Shown: one piece after another, positions 1-7,974 of the stretch
Layout: every line of letters starts with the position of its first letter
Numbering within the stretch: the first letter of the stretch is position 1
From: Oscillospiraceae bacterium
Lineage (GTDB): Bacteria > Bacillota > Clostridia > Oscillospirales > Oscillospiraceae
Direction: 5' to 3'
Assembly: GCA_015068245.1 (NCBI GenBank)
Contig: SVKU01000003.1
Span: 1-64,000, forward strand
Length of the DNA: 64,000 nucleotides
Program-made: the position numbers and the translations under genes
The notes under the pieces: model-generated
Seen by the model: the letters and a program-made list of their open reading frames with translations, nothing else
The model's database searches: none
What the model was told of the DNA's origin: nothing

Positions 1-347
<347 letters not shown>

Positions 348-427
348 ACGAAAGCAAGCAGCCTTGAGTGATAAGAAAAGTTTTTATGTTCAGTTTTCAG
401 GGTACGTAAGTATCTGAAAGGTGATAT

Positions 428-503
428 GCACCTTTAGCTCAGTTGGTAGAGCAACTGACTCTTAATCAGTGGGTCCCGGGTTCGAGTCCCTGAAGGTGCA
501 CCA
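428..503 (+). tRNA. tRNA-Lys (anticodon CTT)
   Basis: A cloverleaf folds with acceptor arms GCACCTT and AAGGTGC, D-arm GCTC/GAGC, anticodon loop CTCTTAA (anticodon CTT), and T-loop TTCGAGT. CCA is encoded at 501-503. The T stem CCGGG/CCCTG has one C-T mismatch. It sits between 23S and 5S rRNA, an unusual place for a tRNA. Confidence 0.96.
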
Positions 504-505
504 CA

Positions 506-536
506 TCCCACAGGGTGTGTTGCGCACCCTGTGGGA
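506..536 (+). other. Hairpin between the two tRNAs
   Basis: A perfect 12-bp stem (506-517 with 525-536) and a 7-nt loop fill the spacer between tRNA-Lys and tRNA-Glu. No T-run follows, so a processing signal or pausing structure is more likely than a terminator. Confidence 0.55.
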
Positions 537-548
537 AGCAAAGAAACT

Positions 549-623
549 GGCCCGTTGGTCAAGTGGTCAAGACGGCGGCCTCTCACGCCGCAAACAGGAG
601 TTCGACTCTCCTACGGGTCACCA
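549..623 (+). tRNA. tRNA-Glu (anticodon CTC)
   Basis: The acceptor arm GGCCCGT pairs with ACGGGTC. The anticodon stem GCGGC/GCCGC encloses the loop CTCTCAC (anticodon CTC). The T-arm is AGGAG-TTCGACT-CTCCT and CCA is encoded. It is probably read through from the 23S transcript together with tRNA-Lys. Confidence 0.96.
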
Positions 624-631
624 TTTTCCTC

Positions 632-660
632 TTGACAAACGTGAGACAATTTAATACAAT
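632..660 (+). promoter_or_regulatory. Sigma-A promoter directly upstream of 5S rRNA
   Basis: TTGACA at 632-637, a 17-bp spacer and TACAAT at 655-660 make a near-consensus vegetative promoter. It lies after tRNA-Glu and would start transcription near 667, about 28 bases before the 5S gene. Confidence 0.6.
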
Positions 661-694
661 ATCTAAGCTGATTAGCGGTATTACCGTTAACATA

Positions 695-809
<115 letters not shown>

Positions 810-812
810 ATA

Positions 813-842
813 AGCCCTGAGGTTTCCTCAGGGCTTTTATTT
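813..842 (+). terminator. Rho-independent terminator of the rRNA operon
   Basis: A 10-bp stem (813-822 with 826-835), a 3-nt loop and a T-rich tail follow the 5S gene directly. Confidence 0.9.
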
Positions 843-875
843 TGCATTTATTTGATTAGCTTTGGAGTTGGTCTG

Positions 876-2180
876 ATGAATAGCTTTATTTCTGATATTC
901 ATGAAATGCGTAGCTTCCTAATATTGTGGATTACTCAGTCTGCCTCTGCCTTGGGAAGTGCAATGACAAGTTATGCTCTTGTTATTTGGACTTATGCCGA
1001 CCGCGGTTCGGCTCTTGTTACTGCATTACTTATGGTTTCGTCTTATGCGCCATATGTGCTTTGCAGTATATTTGCGGGTGCAGTTATTGACAGATTGAAT
1101 AAGAAACGTATTATGCTGGTTTGCGACTCTGTTGCTGCGCTACTCACACTTGTTGTGTTTTGCCTTTTGAAAACTGATAAACTTGTTTTCTGGCATTTGT
1201 ATATTATTAATGCTTTGAGCGGATTTATGAATACTTTGCAGCAACCGGCTTCTGAGGTTGCCACTACTATTTTGCTTCCTAGGAAGTATTATCAGAAAGT
1301 TGGAGGATTGAAATATTTTTCCAATTCACTCAATTCTATTTTGACCCCGGTTATTGCTACAGCTGTACTTACTTTTTGTGGTATTGATGCTGTTATACTT
1401 ATTGATATCCTCAGTTTTTTAATTGCTTTTCTTGTCCTATTATTCTTTATTAAAGTTCCTGAACCATCTGATTCTAACAGTGATTGTGAAAGATTGACTG
1501 ATTCAGTTAAAATTGGGTTGAACTATTTGAAGCAAGAACCGGGAATACTTCATCTTATGCTTTTTTTAGCCGGAATCAATCTTGTTGCTTCTATGTTTAA
1601 CTCTGCTTTGCCTGCGATGATGTTGTCTAAACCTCATGCCGGCGAATTTGCACTTGGAGTTGTTAATACGGTAACCGGCATTACTATGCTTTTTGGCAGT
1701 GTTGCTGCGTCTCTTTTAAAAGCTCCCTCAAGTAGAGTTAAGGTTATCTGGTGGTGCCTTGCGCTTTCTATGTGTACCGAAAACTTTTTCCTGGCTTTTG
1801 CTGACAGCCTGCCTTTATGGTGTTTTGGTGCTTTCCTTGGTTGGATTGCTATTCCTGTTATGAGCACAAATCTTGATGCAATTTATCGTCTGACTATACC
1901 TAATGAATTGCAGGGAAGAGTGTTTGCTGTTCGAAATTCGTTTCAATTTTTCACCATACCTGTTGGATACCTGCTCGGCGGATTTCTTGTAGATAGAGTT
2001 TTTGAACCGGTTATGGCAATTCAGACGGCCGGTTCTGTTTTGACCGGCCTGTTTGGAGAAGGTAAAGGTAGTGGTGCAGCATTTTTCTTTGCCGTAATAG
2101 GTTTCCTTGGAGTAATTGTTTGCATTTGTTTCAAGTTCGATAAACACATAAACGAACTCGAAAGCAAAATTCATCTATAA
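876..2180 (+). CDS. MFS transporter, MFS_3 / macrolide-efflux-like
   Basis: This is a 434-residue membrane protein of the major facilitator superfamily. It has repeated hydrophobic helices and the loop DRLNKKR after helix 2, which matches the MFS motif-A region. Its layout is that of the MefA/enterobactin-exporter-like group that moves drugs or metabolites out with proton coupling. The substrate is unknown. The start at 876 is chosen because TTTGGAG lies 8 bases upstream; the open frame further upstream runs through the 5S gene and is not coding. The gene is visibly richer in A/T-ending codons than most of the window, which suggests later acquisition next to the rRNA operon. Confidence 0.85.
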   Translation: MNSFISDIHEMRSFLILWITQSASALGSAMTSYALVIWTYADRGSALVTALLMVSSYAPYVLCSIFAGAVIDRLNKKRIMLVCDSVAALLTLVVFCLLKTDKLVFWHLYIINALSGFMNTLQQPASEVATTILLPRKYYQKVGGLKYFSNSLNSILTPVIATAVLTFCGIDAVILIDILSFLIAFLVLLFFIKVPEPSDSNSDCERLTDSVKIGLNYLKQEPGILHLMLFLAGINLVASMFNSALPAMMLSKPHAGEFALGVVNTVTGITMLFGSVAASLLKAPSSRVKVIWWCLALSMCTENFFLAFADSLPLWCFGAFLGWIAIPVMSTNLDAIYRLTIPNELQGRVFAVRNSFQFFTIPVGYLLGGFLVDRVFEPVMAIQTAGSVLTGLFGEGKGSGAAFFFAVIGFLGVIVCICFKFDKHINELESKIHL

Positions 2181-2199
2181 ATTATTCGGAGTTGATTAT

Positions 2200-3036
2200 A
2201 TGAAAGTTGGAATCATTGGCAGCGGTACTATGGGTACCGCTATAGCCCAGGTTTTTGCTAAAGCAGGTTGGACTGTTTTACTTGTTGACGTATCGCTCAC
2301 TGTGGCTGTTACTGCCAAAACCCGTATTTCTGATTCGCTTTATTCCAAAGTTGAACAGGGAAAGCTGGATATCAGTGAGGTTGAGGAGATTTCCGCACTC
2401 ATCATACCGGCTTCCAAGGCCGGTTGTGCCGACTGCGATCTGATACTGGAAGCTGCTGTAGAAGATATTTCCGTTAAAAAGCAGACTTTCTTCGAACTTG
2501 ACGGCATCTGCAAATCAGATTGCATCTTTGCAACCAATACATCTTCTCTGCCGATCACAGAGATTTCTGCAGGATTGTCCCGTCCTGTGGTTGGTATGCA
2601 TTTCTTTAATCCGGCAACCACCATGAAACTGGTTGAGATAGTGTCCGGCCTTACAACCCCGGAGGAATACGCCAATAAGGTTTATAATATTGCATTGTCC
2701 ATCGGCAAAGAGCCTGTTCATGTGTTGGATAACCCCGGATTTGTTGTCAATAGAATACTTACTCCTATGCTTAATGAGGCTATAGGTGTTTTAGCTGAAG
2801 GAACTGCCTCGGCAGAGGATATCGATAAGGCCATGATGCTTGGCTGCAATATGCCCATGGGACCTTTGAAATTATGCGACCTTTGCGGCCTTGACGTTGT
2901 TCTTGCCGTATGCGAAACACTGCAGCTCGAGACAGGAGACCAGAAATATCGCCCCCATCCGTTGCTTAGGAAGATGGTTCGTGCCGGATTCCTTGGAAGA
3001 AAATCAGGAAAAGGCTTTTATTGCTATGATAAATGA
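2200..3036 (+). CDS. hbd: 3-hydroxybutyryl-CoA dehydrogenase
   Basis: The 278-residue protein would oxidise 3-hydroxyacyl-CoA with NAD(P), or reduce acetoacetyl-CoA in butyrate formation. The Rossmann glycine motif GSGTMGTAIA lies at residues 8-17. The central segment contains TNTSSLPITE and GMHFFNPATTMKLVEI, where the conserved His-Phe-Phe-Asn-Pro holds the catalytic His. The C-terminal helical domain is complete (NPGFVVNRILTPMLNEAI). The length is typical of clostridial Hbd. It starts 19 bases after the MFS gene with GGAG upstream and may be cotranscribed. The usual partners (thl, crt, bcd, etfAB) are not in this window. Confidence 0.93.
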   Translation: MKVGIIGSGTMGTAIAQVFAKAGWTVLLVDVSLTVAVTAKTRISDSLYSKVEQGKLDISEVEEISALIIPASKAGCADCDLILEAAVEDISVKKQTFFELDGICKSDCIFATNTSSLPITEISAGLSRPVVGMHFFNPATTMKLVEIVSGLTTPEEYANKVYNIALSIGKEPVHVLDNPGFVVNRILTPMLNEAIGVLAEGTASAEDIDKAMMLGCNMPMGPLKLCDLCGLDVVLAVCETLQLETGDQKYRPHPLLRKMVRAGFLGRKSGKGFYCYDK

Positions 3037-3103
3037 TTGAATCGTGAAGTCAAACGTGTTATTATAGTGTAGATAAATACAGATTTTGCGGGAGGAAACT
3101 CAA

Positions 3104-4222
3104 ATGCACGACCAGACACTGACCAGAGCCGAAGCTGCAAAGCTTATCCGTGACGAGAGCTTCAAGCAGGAAGCTGTTCATTCCATGGAGCTTCGTTTTA
3201 AGTATGTAGATGCTCTGTATGCCGCTCTTGGTGAGAAAGCTCTTAAAATGTTTGTTGACCGCCGTGATATGTTCATCGATACTTATCTTTCTGAAGAGGA
3301 CAGAAAAGATGAGGAACGTATGAACCGCATCAAGGCTGATATGCTGTTTTGCTACTATGTTTACGGCGCAGACTTTGACGAGTATTTCCTGTTTGACCTT
3401 GAGTACAAACCCCATCTTCTTCGAGATGAGTTCCTTACTCAGAACCATAGAAAGTATTACGCCAAAATGTACAACCTGCCCGAGAACAACTCTCTGTTCC
3501 GTGACAAGGATAAGACCGCTGTTCGATTCAAGGAATTCTATCATCGTGACGTTATTGCTGTTTGCTCTATGGACGACCTGGAAGCGTTGAAAGAGTTTGC
3601 TGCCAAGCACGATGAATTCATTGTGAAGCCCCGCAGTGCCCATTTTGGTATGGGCGTAAGAAAAGCAAAGGCTTCCGACTTTGCCACTACTGAGGAACTT
3701 TTGAAAGACCTGATCGCAGAAGGCGAAGTGGTTGTTGAAGAACTTATCAAGCAGTCCGACAGAATGGGCTGCCTGCACCCCCAGTCTGTTAACACTGTAC
3801 GTCTTATCACTGTCCTCGACAGAAACGGCGAGTGTCAGTTCTTCTGCCCGCCATTCCTTCGTATGGGTCAGGGTGACGGCATCGTTGACAATGCCGGTGC
3901 AGGCGGTGTGGCCTGCTATGTAGACATCGACACCGGCCGTATTTACACCGACGGTGCCGACGAGCACAACAACGTGTATAAGATCCATCCCGATACCGGT
4001 ATCCGCATCAAGGGCTGGCAGGTGCCCGATTGGGAAGAGGCCAAGGAATTCTGCCGTGTGCTGGCCAATGTTGTTCCCGAAAACCGCTACTGCGGCTGGG
4101 ATCTGGCTCTGACTGATGAATGGGGCTGGATAATGGTCGAGGGTAACGACAACGCTCAGTATGTTGTCCAGCAGATGATAGACAAGGTCGGCAAAAAACA
4201 GCAGCTCGACCAGTGGATATAA
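3104..4222 (+). CDS. ATP-grasp family protein (sugar-transfer-associated type)
   Basis: The 372-residue protein resembles the ATP-grasp family often found in polysaccharide clusters (ATPgrasp_ST type). Recognisable parts are FIVKPRSAHFGMGVRK (nucleotide-binding lysine strand), HPQSVNTVRLITVLD, a glycine-rich segment DNAGAGG, and the metal-binding end GWDLALTDEWGWIMVEGND. ATP-grasp enzymes join a carboxylate to an amine or other nucleophile using ATP; the substrate here is unknown. The start at 3104 follows GGAGG by 8 bases. A strong terminator follows the stop. The gene stands alone between hbd and a convergent small gene. Confidence 0.82.
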   Translation: MHDQTLTRAEAAKLIRDESFKQEAVHSMELRFKYVDALYAALGEKALKMFVDRRDMFIDTYLSEEDRKDEERMNRIKADMLFCYYVYGADFDEYFLFDLEYKPHLLRDEFLTQNHRKYYAKMYNLPENNSLFRDKDKTAVRFKEFYHRDVIAVCSMDDLEALKEFAAKHDEFIVKPRSAHFGMGVRKAKASDFATTEELLKDLIAEGEVVVEELIKQSDRMGCLHPQSVNTVRLITVLDRNGECQFFCPPFLRMGQGDGIVDNAGAGGVACYVDIDTGRIYTDGADEHNNVYKIHPDTGIRIKGWQVPDWEEAKEFCRVLANVVPENRYCGWDLALTDEWGWIMVEGNDNAQYVVQQMIDKVGKKQQLDQWI

Positions 4223-4226
4223 TGTT

Positions 4227-4266
4227 GAAAGCAGTGGAAACGCAAATCGTTTCCACTGCTTTTTTT
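4227..4266 (+). terminator. Terminator after the ATP-grasp gene
   Basis: A 15-bp perfect stem (4227-4241 with 4247-4261) and a 5-nt loop lead into a T-run. It can also stop the convergent minus-strand gene that ends at 4294. Confidence 0.92.
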
Positions 4267-4293
4267 GGTTACCAGATGAACTATCTCAGTTTA

Positions 4294-4629
4294 CTATTCA
4301 ATTGTGTTGTTTTGTAGCATTGATTCGGGAAAAAGCGAACAGAGGGTTTCTGTAATTGCGTCAAACTCAGCTTTGGTCGGTAATCTTCGTTCAACGATTT
4401 GAGGAATGTAGTCAGATTTATCCGTGACTGAGGAAACTTCGTCGACTGATGACGAGGCTTCTTCTACATCAAGGTGATCTATTGCATATTGGCAGCACTG
4501 AAGAACAAGATAATTAAAAGATACGCTGTTCATTTGGGCTGTTTGTGCAAGACGTTCATATAAATCCTCTGTAAAACGAATCGTTCTGGGAATATTTGCA
4601 CTTTTTTTCTGAGCATCTATTTTGAACAC
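4294..4629 (-). CDS. Small protein with ribbon-helix-helix-like N-terminus
   Basis: The 111-residue protein starts at GTG 4629 with AGGTGG upstream. Residues 13-50 (IPRTIRFTEDLYERLAQTAQ, then a second helix) fit the strand-helix-helix plan of Arc/CopG-type DNA-binding proteins. The C-terminal half is acidic and serine-rich with no known domain. Such proteins are antitoxin or plasmid-type repressors, but no toxin gene is adjacent, so the role is open. It is flanked by a long noncoding stretch full of hairpins. Confidence 0.6.
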   Translation of the reverse strand: MFKIDAQKKSANIPRTIRFTEDLYERLAQTAQMNSVSFNYLVLQCCQYAIDHLDVEEASSSVDEVSSVTDKSDYIPQIVERRLPTKAEFDAITETLCSLFPESMLQNNTIE

Positions 4630-4987
4630 CGAATCACCACCTAATAATATAACTATATTATGACATCAGTTTTCAATCATATATATAACCATTAGTGGTG
4701 CAAATTTAGGTGAGATTTGCGGTGTACAGATGAATCCAAGCCAAAGCATTTCAAACGTATAAGGGCATAAAGCCTGCTGACAGCCACACTTTCTGACACC
4801 AGAAAGTGTGCAAAGAGTGTTAAAGGGGAAAGGGGGTTCGATTCCCCTTTCCCCTTGAAAATCCCCTTAATGTGTACCTAAACTGTCCACTTTATTGGGT
4901 ACAGTTTAAAACGACTAAAGAGGGGGCCTGCGGGCCCCCTCTATTGGATACTCCCCCGGAGGGGATAAAGGTTCAGAGATTTGCTCT
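4630..4987. repeat. Gene-free stretch with three perfect hairpins
   Basis: No convincing gene lies here. Three perfect inverted repeats stand in a row: 4785-4795/4800-4810 (11 bp), 4823-4835/4844-4856 (13 bp, GGGG/CCCC blocks) and 4919-4928/4933-4942 (10 bp). Between the last two lies TAAACTGT...ACAGTTTA (8-bp arms, about 4877-4908), which resembles a decayed transposon end. The third hairpin is followed on the minus strand by a short T-run and may terminate the gene ending at 4988. Confidence 0.6.
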
Positions 4988-5296
4988 TTAAAAATCAATA
5001 AAGGCAACAGTCTTAACAATATCCTTTGAACCCTCAACCAGATAACCGTGGGCTTCGCTGGCAGGATAGGCTGCAGCCTGTTCCATGGTGTCAAAGGTAA
5101 TTATCTGCGCCACATCATAAACTGCGTCCATGGGGAAAGGCGGATACAACACATTGTGTCCCACGGAACTGGAAAGAATATCGCTGTTTTTGTTGGGAAC
5201 CTCGTTCAGCAGAGCTTCCAGTTTTTCGATGGCCTGCTGACCTTCGGGAGTGTTGCGATCTTGCTGGATTTTATACAAAGAAATATGTGTTACCAA
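4988..5296 (-). CDS. Dabb-domain (stress-responsive A/B barrel) protein
   Basis: The 102-residue protein fits the single Dabb ferredoxin-like barrel: an N-terminal strand VTHISLYKIQQD, a helix with EKLEALLNEVP, a VYDVAQIITFDTMEQAAAYPA strand-helix pair and a final VKTVAFIDF strand. Dabb proteins are small dimers, some catalytic and most of unknown function. The start is TTG at 5296, with AAAGGAG about 9 bases upstream. It is a monocistronic minus-strand gene, separated by 46 bp from the next gene. Confidence 0.8.
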   Translation of the reverse strand: MVTHISLYKIQQDRNTPEGQQAIEKLEALLNEVPNKNSDILSSSVGHNVLYPPFPMDAVYDVAQIITFDTMEQAAAYPASEAHGYLVEGSKDIVKTVAFIDF

Positions 5297-5342
5297 GGTT
5301 GTCTCTCCTTTTTGTGAGATATTTGCCTTGATTATACATTAC

Positions 5343-5780
5343 TCAGCCCCATTTGTAAACCGGGAGAGGTTCGCCAAAAAGCCAATGGCGCAGCCAATCA
5401 TCAACGAAAACGGCAAAGCCGGACAGTGGTATCCACAGCAGGAAGAAATACAGACAGATCTGCCCACGAAAATTCATAGGCAACATACTGTAATCCCATA
5501 CGTCCAACCCCAGCCAGATGTTGACTATACTGCCGCACACCAACTCCAGTGCAGTTACACAAATTGCGCCAAGAACTGCCTGGACGGGAAGCGGCATATT
5601 CCAGCTCAGCCAACCTTCGTTAAGGAAGCCTATGACAAGAAAACACAGTCCGCCTAAAAGAAACATACTTGGGTGCGAAAAACCTCGCCATAGCAGCTCT
5701 AAAAGAACATACAGGCTGCCGCCGATCAAAAACATGATAAAAGTTCGCCAGATACCGGAACTCAAAGACATCCCTCCCAT
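5343..5780 (-). CDS. Putative ABC-transporter type IV (CmpB-like) membrane protein
   Basis: The 145-residue protein has four likely membrane helices and the features of the CmpB-like family: LYVLLELLWRGFSHPSMFLLGG at the N-terminus, GSIVNIWLGLDVWDYS in the middle and FFLLWIPLSGFAVFVDDWL at the end. The family name suggests transport but the function is not established. It lies 30 bp downstream of thiT and so may share the TPP-controlled transcript. The start is uncertain between 5780 and 5771, because a strong hairpin overlaps both codons. Confidence 0.75.
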   Translation of the reverse strand: MGGMSLSSGIWRTFIMFLIGGSLYVLLELLWRGFSHPSMFLLGGLCFLVIGFLNEGWLSWNMPLPVQAVLGAICVTALELVCGSIVNIWLGLDVWDYSMLPMNFRGQICLYFFLLWIPLSGFAVFVDDWLRHWLFGEPLPVYKWG

Positions 5781-5805
5781 GACATAGTATTTACCATGGG
5801 AGGGA
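5771..5805 (-). promoter_or_regulatory. Hairpin between thiT and the CmpB-like gene
   Basis: An 11-bp perfect stem (5771-5781 with 5795-5805) includes the possible start codon at 5780 and the only GGGAGG near it. In the mRNA it would hide these bases. There is no T-run, so it is either a weak end for thiT or a translation-limiting structure. Confidence 0.5.
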
Positions 5806-5810
5806 TATTA

Positions 5811-6371
5811 TTACCGTTTAATGTCCTCGCCCCGCATATATTTGGGCATGACCTTGAGGAACACAGCAGATATAACGGTAATTATCACGCAGCAGAAGAA
5901 CATATAGCCGATGTTGTAAAGAGCGGAATAAACCCAGGTGTTGGTCATTTCCATATTCCAGAACGTCTCAGGCATGTATTCTCCCCAAACTGTTGCACCG
6001 ACCACCCAGTGGACAATGAAACGGGCAAGACTGCCAACAAGACAGCCCCAGATCAGCCCCAGTTTCTTCCCCTTGAACAGTCCGGCAACACCAAGGGCTG
6101 CAAAGGCTACGGCATAGTCGCCCAGCAGAGAAAGCCAGCTGATTGCGATGCCGTTGCCGAGGAAGTATTGAAGCAGGCCAAAGCAAAAGCCTGCAAGTGT
6201 TCCACGGCCTGCACCCCATCGGACAGCAAATATAACGATTGGAAGCATGGCGGCATCAACAGAGCCTCCATAGGGGAAACGATAAAGGGTGATATAGCTC
6301 AGCAGTTGAGCCAAAGCGATCATAATTGCGGCTTCAACCAGAGCTCTGGTGCGGTTGTGAGTTTTTGTCAT
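5811..6371 (-). CDS. thiT: Thiamine ECF transporter S component ThiT
   Basis: The 186-residue protein is the substrate-binding membrane subunit that takes up thiamine with a shared energising module (EcfA, EcfA', EcfT), which is not in this window. The sequence shows six hydrophobic helices and typical ThiT residues: RFPYGGSVDAAMLPI near 30-45, LGDYAVAFAALGVAGLF near 83-99 and the aromatic thiamine-site region HWVVGATVWGEYMPE. The start at 6371 has AAAGGAG 8 bases upstream; longer frames run into the riboswitch. Control by the upstream TPP aptamer supports the assignment strongly. Confidence 0.95.
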   Translation of the reverse strand: MTKTHNRTRALVEAAIMIALAQLLSYITLYRFPYGGSVDAAMLPIVIFAVRWGAGRGTLAGFCFGLLQYFLGNGIAISWLSLLGDYAVAFAALGVAGLFKGKKLGLIWGCLVGSLARFIVHWVVGATVWGEYMPETFWNMEMTNTWVYSALYNIGYMFFCCVIITVISAVFLKVMPKYMRGEDIKR

Positions 6372-6410
6372 TTTTGTGATCTCCTTTCGATTGGAGCCAC
6401 GGGTCGGACG

Positions 6411-6440
6411 AAAAAAAGGACGTCCGGATAAGGACGTCCT
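6411..6440 (-). terminator. Riboswitch-controlled terminator before thiT
   Basis: On the minus strand a 9-bp stem (6432-6440 with 6417-6425) is followed by seven Ts. It lies between the TPP aptamer and the thiT start and is the expected expression platform for transcription attenuation. Confidence 0.88.
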
Positions 6441-6460
6441 GGTGTTGACTTGAACATAAG

Positions 6461-6562
6461 TCGCATTTCCCTTCGCCGGCATTATCCGTAGCAGGTTCAA
6501 AGGGTCCGGAGCTGCACTTTGCTCCATCTCAGCCGACCGATGCTGCCGGCACCCCGATGCAC
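6461..6562 (-). promoter_or_regulatory. TPP riboswitch (THI element)
   Basis: Read on the minus strand, the conserved TPP aptamer blocks appear in order: GGGGTGCC, GGCTGAGATGG, ACCCTTTGAACCTG and GGATAATGCCGGCGAAGGGA. A variable hairpin GAGCAAAGTGCAGCTC sits between the second and third blocks. When TPP binds, the downstream terminator should form and thiT is turned off. Confidence 0.97.
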
Positions 6563-6582
6563 TGTATTAAGTTGGCATTATA

Positions 6583-7485
6583 TTAGCTCATGGAATTTAA
6601 TTTGTCAAGCAGATTTGAAAAATATTCCGGCAAAGGGCAGCTCAGCTCCATCGGTTCGCCGCTGGAGGGATGAACAAATTTCAGCTGACGTGCATGGAGA
6701 CATTGAGTTTCCTGACCCAGTTCGGGCTTTTTGTGACCGTAAATCATATCGCCCAGAATAGGGTGACCAACGGATGCCATATGGACTCTTATCTGGTGGG
6801 TACGCCCGGTTTCAAGTCTACAGCGAATATGGCTGTAGCCGCGGTATTCGGCAATGACCTCGTAATGTGTCACGGCGTTTCTGCCGTCTTTTTGGACAAC
6901 TGCCATTTTTTTGCGGTCGGCAGGGTGCCTGCCGATAGGGGCGTCAATAGTGCCGGAAGGCTCTTTGAATCTGCCGCAGACAATGGCTTCATACACTCTG
7001 CTGAGACTGTGATCAGCCAGCTGGTCGGCCAAAAGGCGATGAGCATGGTCATTTTTTGCGACTATCAAAAGCCCGCTGGTATCCTTATCGATACGGTGAA
7101 CAATGCCGGGACGAAGCTGACCATTGATGCCTGACAAGCTGCTTCCGCAGTGGTGCAGCAGGGCGTTGACCAAAGTGCCGTCACTGTGACCCGGTGCGGG
7201 GTGGACGACCAGTCCTTTTGGTTTGTCTATAACAATAACATCGCCGTCTTCGTAGACTACAGACAAAGGGATATCCTGAGCAATTATATCCACCGTTTCG
7301 GGTTCGGGAAGAACCAATTCATAAACTGCGCCGGTAATAGTTCTGGCGTTTTTTTTCAGCGGTTTGCCATTCAGCGTAACAGCTCCCGACTGAAGCAGAT
7401 CAGCCGCTTGAGAGCGGCTGATGTCAGCTTCCCTTGCGATGAAAACGTCGAGCCGTTCTTCGGACACAAGGGATTCAATTTTCAT
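6583..7485 (-). CDS. rluD: 23S rRNA pseudouridine synthase, RluD/RluA family
   Basis: The 300-residue enzyme converts specific uridines in 23S rRNA to pseudouridine. An S4 RNA-binding domain covers about residues 9-60 (ERLDVFIAREADISRSQAADLL). The catalytic domain has DKPKGLVVHPAPGH near 87-100 and the RluA motif HRIDKDTSGLL, with the catalytic Asp at about 133. The ATG at 7485 is used because a longer frame would only read back into lspA; it overlaps the lspA end by 11 bp, a common arrangement that couples translation. It is the last gene of the long minus-strand housekeeping run. Confidence 0.94.
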   Translation of the reverse strand: MKIESLVSEERLDVFIAREADISRSQAADLLQSGAVTLNGKPLKKNARTITGAVYELVLPEPETVDIIAQDIPLSVVYEDGDVIVIDKPKGLVVHPAPGHSDGTLVNALLHHCGSSLSGINGQLRPGIVHRIDKDTSGLLIVAKNDHAHRLLADQLADHSLSRVYEAIVCGRFKEPSGTIDAPIGRHPADRKKMAVVQKDGRNAVTHYEVIAEYRGYSHIRCRLETGRTHQIRVHMASVGHPILGDMIYGHKKPELGQETQCLHARQLKFVHPSSGEPMELSCPLPEYFSNLLDKLNSMS

Positions 7486-7957
7486 GGTTGTCACCGTTTT
7501 CTGAGGGTTTAGGGGTGTCCTCATAGAATTTTAAAAAGTAGATACAAAATGCGATACCGCCGCATACCACGAAAATGTCTGCCACGTTGAATACGGCAAA
7601 ATTGATAAACGTAGGCTCAAACATGTCTACTACATATCCGAGCCATATGCGGTCAATAAGGTTGCCTATAGCACCGCCGATGATGAATACAAGTGACCAT
7701 ACACCAAAGGGGTGGGTGATTCTTTTGTTGACCAGAATGAGTATCAGAGCTATGGTAACGGCTATGGTTATGAATATCAAAGGCCAGCGCATGCCGGAGA
7801 ACATGGAAAACGCCGCACCGGTATTGCGAACATAGGTAAGCCTTATAATACCGGGAAGCAGCTCAACGGTGCTGCCAAGGGAAAGGTTGGTCGTAATGAG
7901 AAACTTGACCAGCTGGTCAAGCCCAACCAGAAGAAGAACTGCTGCGGCGTAAAGCAT
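7475..7957 (-). CDS. lspA: Signal peptidase II (lipoprotein signal peptidase)
   Basis: The 160-residue membrane protease removes signal peptides from prolipoproteins after lipid attachment. Four membrane helices are evident. Conserved boxes are YVRNTGAAFSMF (43-53), GGAIGNLIDR (94-103), GYVVD (107-111) and FNVADIF (123-129); Asp 111 and Asp 127 fit the catalytic pair. Several lipoproteins in this window (two solute-binding proteins and the one at 52.9 kb) would be substrates. It lies just upstream of rluD, as in many Firmicutes. Confidence 0.97.
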   Translation of the reverse strand: MLYAAAVLLLVGLDQLVKFLITTNLSLGSTVELLPGIIRLTYVRNTGAAFSMFSGMRWPLIFITIAVTIALILILVNKRITHPFGVWSLVFIIGGAIGNLIDRIWLGYVVDMFEPTFINFAVFNVADIFVVCGGIAFCIYFLKFYEDTPKPSENGDNHEN

Positions 7958-7974
7958 GAATGCCTCCTGAAAAA

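Noticed and set aside
4862..4910. Insertion sequence end
   Set aside because: The TAAACTGT/ACAGTTTA pair recalls transposon ends, but there is no transposase, no second end and no target duplication.
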